Assembly (NCBI GenBank): GCA_040376705.1
Contig: JBEIQE010000002.1
Coordinates: forward strand, 1-64,000
Source of the DNA: JBEIQE01 sp040376705
GTDB taxonomy: Bacteria > Pseudomonadota > Alphaproteobacteria > UBA2400
Direction: 5' to 3'
Length of the DNA stretch: 64,000 nucleotides
In this document: piece after piece, positions 60,471-64,000 of the stretch
Position numbering within the stretch: position 1 is the stretch's first letter
How the letters are laid out: every line of letters begins with the position of its first letter
The notes under the pieces: model-generated
The model's input: the letters and a program-made list of their open reading frames with translations, nothing else
Databases searched by the model: none
Told to the model about the DNA's origin: nothing
Made by a program: the position numbers and the translations under genes

Positions 60471-61411
60471 GCCAGCAAGCTCTCAAGCGTAATCGTGGTT
60501 CCAGCCAGCGCCGCCTTCATGGCGGCGTATTGGTGTTCGCTTTCGCGGTGGAACTTGCCGCGGCGGGTGCACATGAGCAGGCGGTTTTTGGGTGTGTGCG
60601 TTGAAGGTACAAACTCGGTTGCCGTTACCTCATAGCCCTTACTGCGAATGAGCAACAGGCGTAGTGCATCAGTAAAGGTAGCGGCGGTATCGCGGCGCAG
60701 GTTGGGGCTCTGGAAAATTGCCTGTAGTGGGTGGTCATCCTTCGGTAGCTGGCTCCATTGTTTGGCCAGCTCGGCCTGGCAGCAGGGCGCAACGGCCATC
60801 TGGTCTGCCTGCGCGGCAATACCTAATGCTAAAGCATGGTCGGTTGCGGTATCGCAGGCATGCAGCGCGCACAGCAGGTGGGGGCGGGAGTATTCTTCTG
60901 TAGGGAACAGCTCATTTAATGCTTTTTCCCATGCGTTTTTATCGACATCGCCCGCCATGAAGCGCACCGACGCATCCCAGCCCAGCGTTCTGGCGCGTTC
61001 GTTGCTCTTCTCGATCACGGCTTCGTTACGGTCGATGCCTATCACGCGGCAGGGATGTTTCTTCTGTTCAATAATGTACCAGGCTACTACCAGCGCGATG
61101 AAGGACGAACCGCAGCAGGCATCCAGCACATAAACGGTTTTATGGCGCGCGCATAAATCGTCCAGCTGCGTGAGCAGCAGGTTGAGCATATGGTTGGCCT
61201 GCTGGAACTTGCGCACGCTATCGGCGCTCATGCTGCCATCGCTGTTGAGCAGACTCATCACGCGCAACAGCTCGGGCGCTTCGCCGGGCATGATGGGGTA
61301 GCGCTTGCCGCCTGTCACCTTGGCAGTCTGTTCGGGCGTCCAGTAGGCCTTGGCTTTACTGACAAAGTCCTGCGGGCTGTCAGGCTGGCTTTTGGGCGAT
61401 TTCTTCTTCAT
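60467..61411 (-). CDS. SAM-dependent methyltransferase (Methyltransf_32 type)
   Basis: 314 residues. VLDACCGSSFIALVVAWYI is motif I and VIGIDRNEAVIEKSNERA follows; LCALHACDTATDHALALGIA with VAPCCQAEL is the pattern shared with eukaryotic METTL25-like and related proteins. The acceptor is unknown; RNA is a reasonable guess. The N-terminal 40 residues are basic and Pro/Ser-rich. The gene is divergent from the membrane glycosyltransferase gene, 47 nt away. Confidence 0.82.
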   Translation of the reverse strand: MKKKSPKSQPDSPQDFVSKAKAYWTPEQTAKVTGGKRYPIMPGEAPELLRVMSLLNSDGSMSADSVRKFQQANHMLNLLLTQLDDLCARHKTVYVLDACCGSSFIALVVAWYIIEQKKHPCRVIGIDRNEAVIEKSNERARTLGWDASVRFMAGDVDKNAWEKALNELFPTEEYSRPHLLCALHACDTATDHALALGIAAQADQMAVAPCCQAELAKQWSQLPKDDHPLQAIFQSPNLRRDTAATFTDALRLLLIRSKGYEVTATEFVPSTHTPKNRLLMCTRRGKFHRESEHQYAAMKAALAGTTITLESLLA

Positions 61412-61458
61412 GCGTGGTCTGGTTTTTTTTTATGAGGCGATATGATAGTGTATAATGC

Positions 61459-62976
61459 ATGAAAATCAGAAGCGTGGAAACAATTGTATTTACAGGCAGT
61501 GCGCTGATTTTTGCGCTTATTCTGTTCGCCATACTTTACCTCACCGGCGGGCACTTCGCTTATATTCTCGACGATACCTATATTTACCTCGCGCTGGCTG
61601 AAAACCTGCCGTTTAATTACAGCGTGAACGCGCCGGGCGCTGAGGCGGGCGCTGCGTCTTCCTCCATTATCTATCCCTACCTGCTGCTCCCGCTGGCGCA
61701 GACACCGCTGGCACTATTCGCGCCGCTACTGGTTAGCCTGATAGGCGCTGTGCTTGTACTACTTTTGCTGCTTGAGCTTGAACGCAAGATCCTGCCGTTG
61801 CCGGATGCGAGCCCGTTGATACGCGGGATGCTGATCCTTGGCTTTGCCGTGCTCATCAACCTGTTCGGCCTGATTTTTACCGGTATGGAACATACGCTGC
61901 ATATGGCGAGCGCGCTGGCGGTGTTGAGCGGTCTGCTCGATTTAAGTGAGGGCCGCAAGCCACGCTGGTGGTTCTGGCTGGCGGTTTTTGCAGGCCCGCT
62001 GATACGCTATGAGGCTTTGGCGCTGTCATTGCCTGCTCTGGTTTATGCCGGTAACTGCGGGTACATCAAGCGCAGCCTGTGGACGGGCACGCTTATGCTC
62101 GGTGCGACGATTGCCTTTAGTTTTTATCTGGTCTGGCTTGGGTATGGCTGGTTGCCCAGCTCGGTGCTGACCAAGTCTATGCCCTTGGCCACTGTCTCTG
62201 AGGGCATGTCGAGCCTCACCACCCTCAAGGCTCTATTCTATAACTTCTTGCTAAACTTCAAAGAGCCAACTGCGTGGATGCACGCCATCTTGCTGCTGGT
62301 GCTTGTGGGCCTGCTGCCCAAATGCCGCCAGCGCGGTTTGCTGCTGGTCGTGCTGCTCGCGGCTATGGCGCATATGCTGCTGGGTAAGTTCGGCTGGGCG
62401 GGGCGCTATCATGCCTATGTGCTGGCGGTTATGGTGCTGGCGATTTTCTATCTCGCGCGTGGGCGTATCAAGCCGTCTACCCTTATTGAGCTGACCATTC
62501 TGGTGGGCGCAACAGGCCTTTATTACACGGCCATTACCCCTGTTTCGGCTAATAATGTCTATCGTTACCACAACACGCTGAACAATTTTGTCGTCAACCA
62601 CTGGCAGGATGATATCGCCGCCTTTGATATCGGCTATCTGGCGTGGCGTAACCCACATACGGTTGTCGACCTGTTCGGGCTGGCTTCCGAGCGCATTCGC
62701 CGGATTGTTCACAAGCCGGATGCTGGTGCCGTGATTCCGCAGCTGCTGGCAGATGACCAGATTGATCTGATTATCGCCGAGCGTAAACTTGAGGCTTATT
62801 ACCGTAGTCCGCAGTGGCGGCTGGCGGGTGAACTGCAGCTCGACGGCCAGCTGTGGGTAACAGGGCTGAACCCGCGCTTTTACCTCACCAACCCGGCGCG
62901 GGCGGAGGAATTACGCAGCAAGCTCGAGGCCCTGCGCCCGCAGCTGCCGGCAGGCGTCACGCTTAAGGTTTACTAG
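61459..62976 (+). CDS. polytopic membrane glycosyltransferase-like protein (GT-C fold)
   Basis: 505 residues. An N-terminal TM helix is followed by a first extracytoplasmic loop with YILDDTYIYLALAENL, an acidic pattern like that of GT-C enzymes of the GT39/ArnT/RgtA group. About nine to eleven TM segments follow, then a soluble C-terminal domain of about 120 residues. These enzymes use polyprenyl-phosphate sugars on the outer face of the inner membrane. TATAAT ends only 2 nt before the ATG and no ribosome binding site is visible, so start or leader is unusual. It may add sugars to LPS or protein; the acceptor is unknown. Confidence 0.75.
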   Translation: MKIRSVETIVFTGSALIFALILFAILYLTGGHFAYILDDTYIYLALAENLPFNYSVNAPGAEAGAASSSIIYPYLLLPLAQTPLALFAPLLVSLIGAVLVLLLLLELERKILPLPDASPLIRGMLILGFAVLINLFGLIFTGMEHTLHMASALAVLSGLLDLSEGRKPRWWFWLAVFAGPLIRYEALALSLPALVYAGNCGYIKRSLWTGTLMLGATIAFSFYLVWLGYGWLPSSVLTKSMPLATVSEGMSSLTTLKALFYNFLLNFKEPTAWMHAILLLVLVGLLPKCRQRGLLLVVLLAAMAHMLLGKFGWAGRYHAYVLAVMVLAIFYLARGRIKPSTLIELTILVGATGLYYTAITPVSANNVYRYHNTLNNFVVNHWQDDIAAFDIGYLAWRNPHTVVDLFGLASERIRRIVHKPDAGAVIPQLLADDQIDLIIAERKLEAYYRSPQWRLAGELQLDGQLWVTGLNPRFYLTNPARAEELRSKLEALRPQLPAGVTLKVY

Positions 62977-63037
62977 TGGTATTTTGCATCTGGTACGGCT
63001 ATTTTACCCGCTGAAATTCTTAACCTGCGAGTAGAAA

Positions 63038-64000
63038 ATGCCGTACGACCCGAAGCTTGTTGAACCCAAGTGGCAGAAATTCTGGGAAGATAACCAGACC
63101 TTCAAGACCGTGCTGGATAAAACCAAGCCTAAGTACTACGTGCTCGACATGTTCCCGTATCCGTCTGGCGCGGGCCTGCACATCGGCCACCCCGAGGGTT
63201 ATACCGCAACCGATATCATTGCGCGCTACAAACGCATGAATGGTTTTAACGTGCTGCACCCTATGGGCTGGGATGCCTTTGGCCTGGCCGCCGAGCGCTA
63301 TGCCGTGCGTATGGGCGAGCACCCCGAGCCAGTAACCAAGCGCAATATCGATATCTTCCGTCGCCAGCTCAGCGAAATTGGCTTCTCATACGACTGGTCG
63401 CGCGAGCTTTCCACCACGGATGAAGACTATTACCGCTGGACACAGTGGATCTTCCTCAAGCTCTACGAAAAAGGTTTGGCTTATTTGGCCGAAGTACCGG
63501 TGAACTGGTGCCCAGCCCAAGGCACTGTACTGGCGAATGAAGAAGTGCAGGACGGCAAGTTTATCGAAACCGGCGAGCCGGTTGAACGCCGCATGATGAA
63601 GCAGTGGATGCTCAAGATCACCGCCTATGCTGACCGTCTGGTTGATGACCTGAGCGAGCTGGACTGGCCCGAAAGCATTAAAGAAATGCAGCGCAACTGG
63701 GTTGGCCGCAGCGAAGGTGCCGAGGTTGTCTTCAAGGTTGATGGGCATGATGCCAGCTTTGATATTTTCACCACGCGGCCAGATACATTGTTTGGCGCAA
63801 GCTTCTGCGTCTTAGCGCCTGAGCATCCGCTGGTTGCCAAAATCAGCACCGCAGATCAGAAGGCCGAGGTAGAGAAATATCAGGCCTGGGCCAAGAATGT
63901 ATCTGATCGCGACCGCGAGATTAGTGCAGCTAAGGAAAAGACCGGTGTGTTCACCGGTGCCTATGCGATTAACCCGGTGAATGGCGCCAAGCTTCCTATC
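63038..64000 (+). CDS. leuS: leucyl-tRNA synthetase, N-terminal part
   Basis: The open frame runs off the right edge after 321 residues. PYPSGAGLHIGHPEGYTATDIIARYKR holds the HIGH-type motif, LHPMGWDAFGLAAERYA follows, and VNWCPAQGTVLANEEV and MMKQWMLKITAYADRL lead to the editing domain with FTTRPDTLFGASF. These are diagnostic of LeuRS of class I. The KMSKS motif lies beyond the window. It charges tRNA-Leu. The upstream gap of 61 nt has only a weak GAG-type ribosome site. Confidence 0.97.
   Translation, partial: MPYDPKLVEPKWQKFWEDNQTFKTVLDKTKPKYYVLDMFPYPSGAGLHIGHPEGYTATDIIARYKRMNGFNVLHPMGWDAFGLAAERYAVRMGEHPEPVTKRNIDIFRRQLSEIGFSYDWSRELSTTDEDYYRWTQWIFLKLYEKGLAYLAEVPVNWCPAQGTVLANEEVQDGKFIETGEPVERRMMKQWMLKITAYADRLVDDLSELDWPESIKEMQRNWVGRSEGAEVVFKVDGHDASFDIFTTRPDTLFGASFCVLAPEHPLVAKISTADQKAEVEKYQAWAKNVSDRDREISAAKEKTGVFTGAYAINPVNGAKLPI

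Overview
The window reads as a Gram-negative chromosome, most likely alphaproteobacterial. It encodes an LPS exporter (LptD), a RpoH-derived sigma factor, entericidin-like lipoproteins and a family 4 uracil-DNA glycosylase of the kind lacking iron-sulfur cysteines. A Micavibrio/Rhodospirillales-like relative is possible, but the genus cannot be fixed from this sequence. Most of the DNA is ordinary chromosome with tightly packed, overlapping operons. It starts inside smc and ends inside leuS. No rRNA, CRISPR array or IS element was seen.

Layout. 1-2.8 kb: smc end, a DUF3137 membrane protein, a divergent RpoH-like sigma factor and a thioesterase. 2.9-9.7 kb: a complete fatty-acid beta-oxidation operon (thiolase, HAD-ECH fusion of FadN type, acyl-CoA dehydrogenase, inositol-monophosphatase-family enzyme) behind a MerR regulator with a good promoter and operator-like repeats. 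10-12.3 kb: rnhB, two atypical type IV prepilin-like genes and a small secreted protein. 12.4-16.2 kb: lytic transglycosylase, two divergent DNA-repair glycosylases and tandem entericidin-like lipoproteins. 16.2-19.3 kb: sugar epimerase-like protein, periplasmic cyclophilin, glpD. 19.3-21.5 kb: a compact ydbH-ynbE-ydbL envelope lipid-transport operon closed by a strong terminator. 21.5-27.5 kb: an unknown membrane protein whose start codons lie inside a 24-bp perfect palindrome, then glutathione peroxidase, lptD, a histidine phosphatase and a DEAD-box helicase. 27.6-34.6 kb: fabI-aroC, then surface-polysaccharide genes (GT2, UDP-xylose synthase, ugd, initiating sugar transferase) and yacG.

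34.6-43.3 kb is the accessory part: tRNA-Phe followed directly by a tyrosine-recombinase gene and an island of about 8.6 kb. The plus-strand half is an integration and replication module (integrase, unknown protein, AlpA, CHC2/Toprim primase, RepA-like helicase, two small proteins). The minus-strand half is cargo (two Sel1-repeat proteins and an unrecognised 431-residue protein). Two kinds of short phased repeats occur at both ends of this stretch, which supports its limits even though no convincing attR was found. It carries no capsid, terminase or relaxase gene, so it looks like a satellite-like or mobilisable integrative element.

43.4-64 kb: an arsR-DUF6428-arsC operon with no efflux pump and an apparently leaderless, palindrome-covered promoter; a six-gene minus-strand glycoconjugate operon (membrane protein, asnB, GT2, methyltransferase, flippase-like protein, P-loop kinase); HU; an amine-oxidase-like flavoprotein; a reverse trans-sulfuration pair (CBS plus cystathionine gamma-synthase/lyase); a TerC-CBS-CorC protein; a CPA2 antiporter; TrhO; a DUF1993 protein; a methyltransferase; a membrane glycosyltransferase; and the start of leuS.
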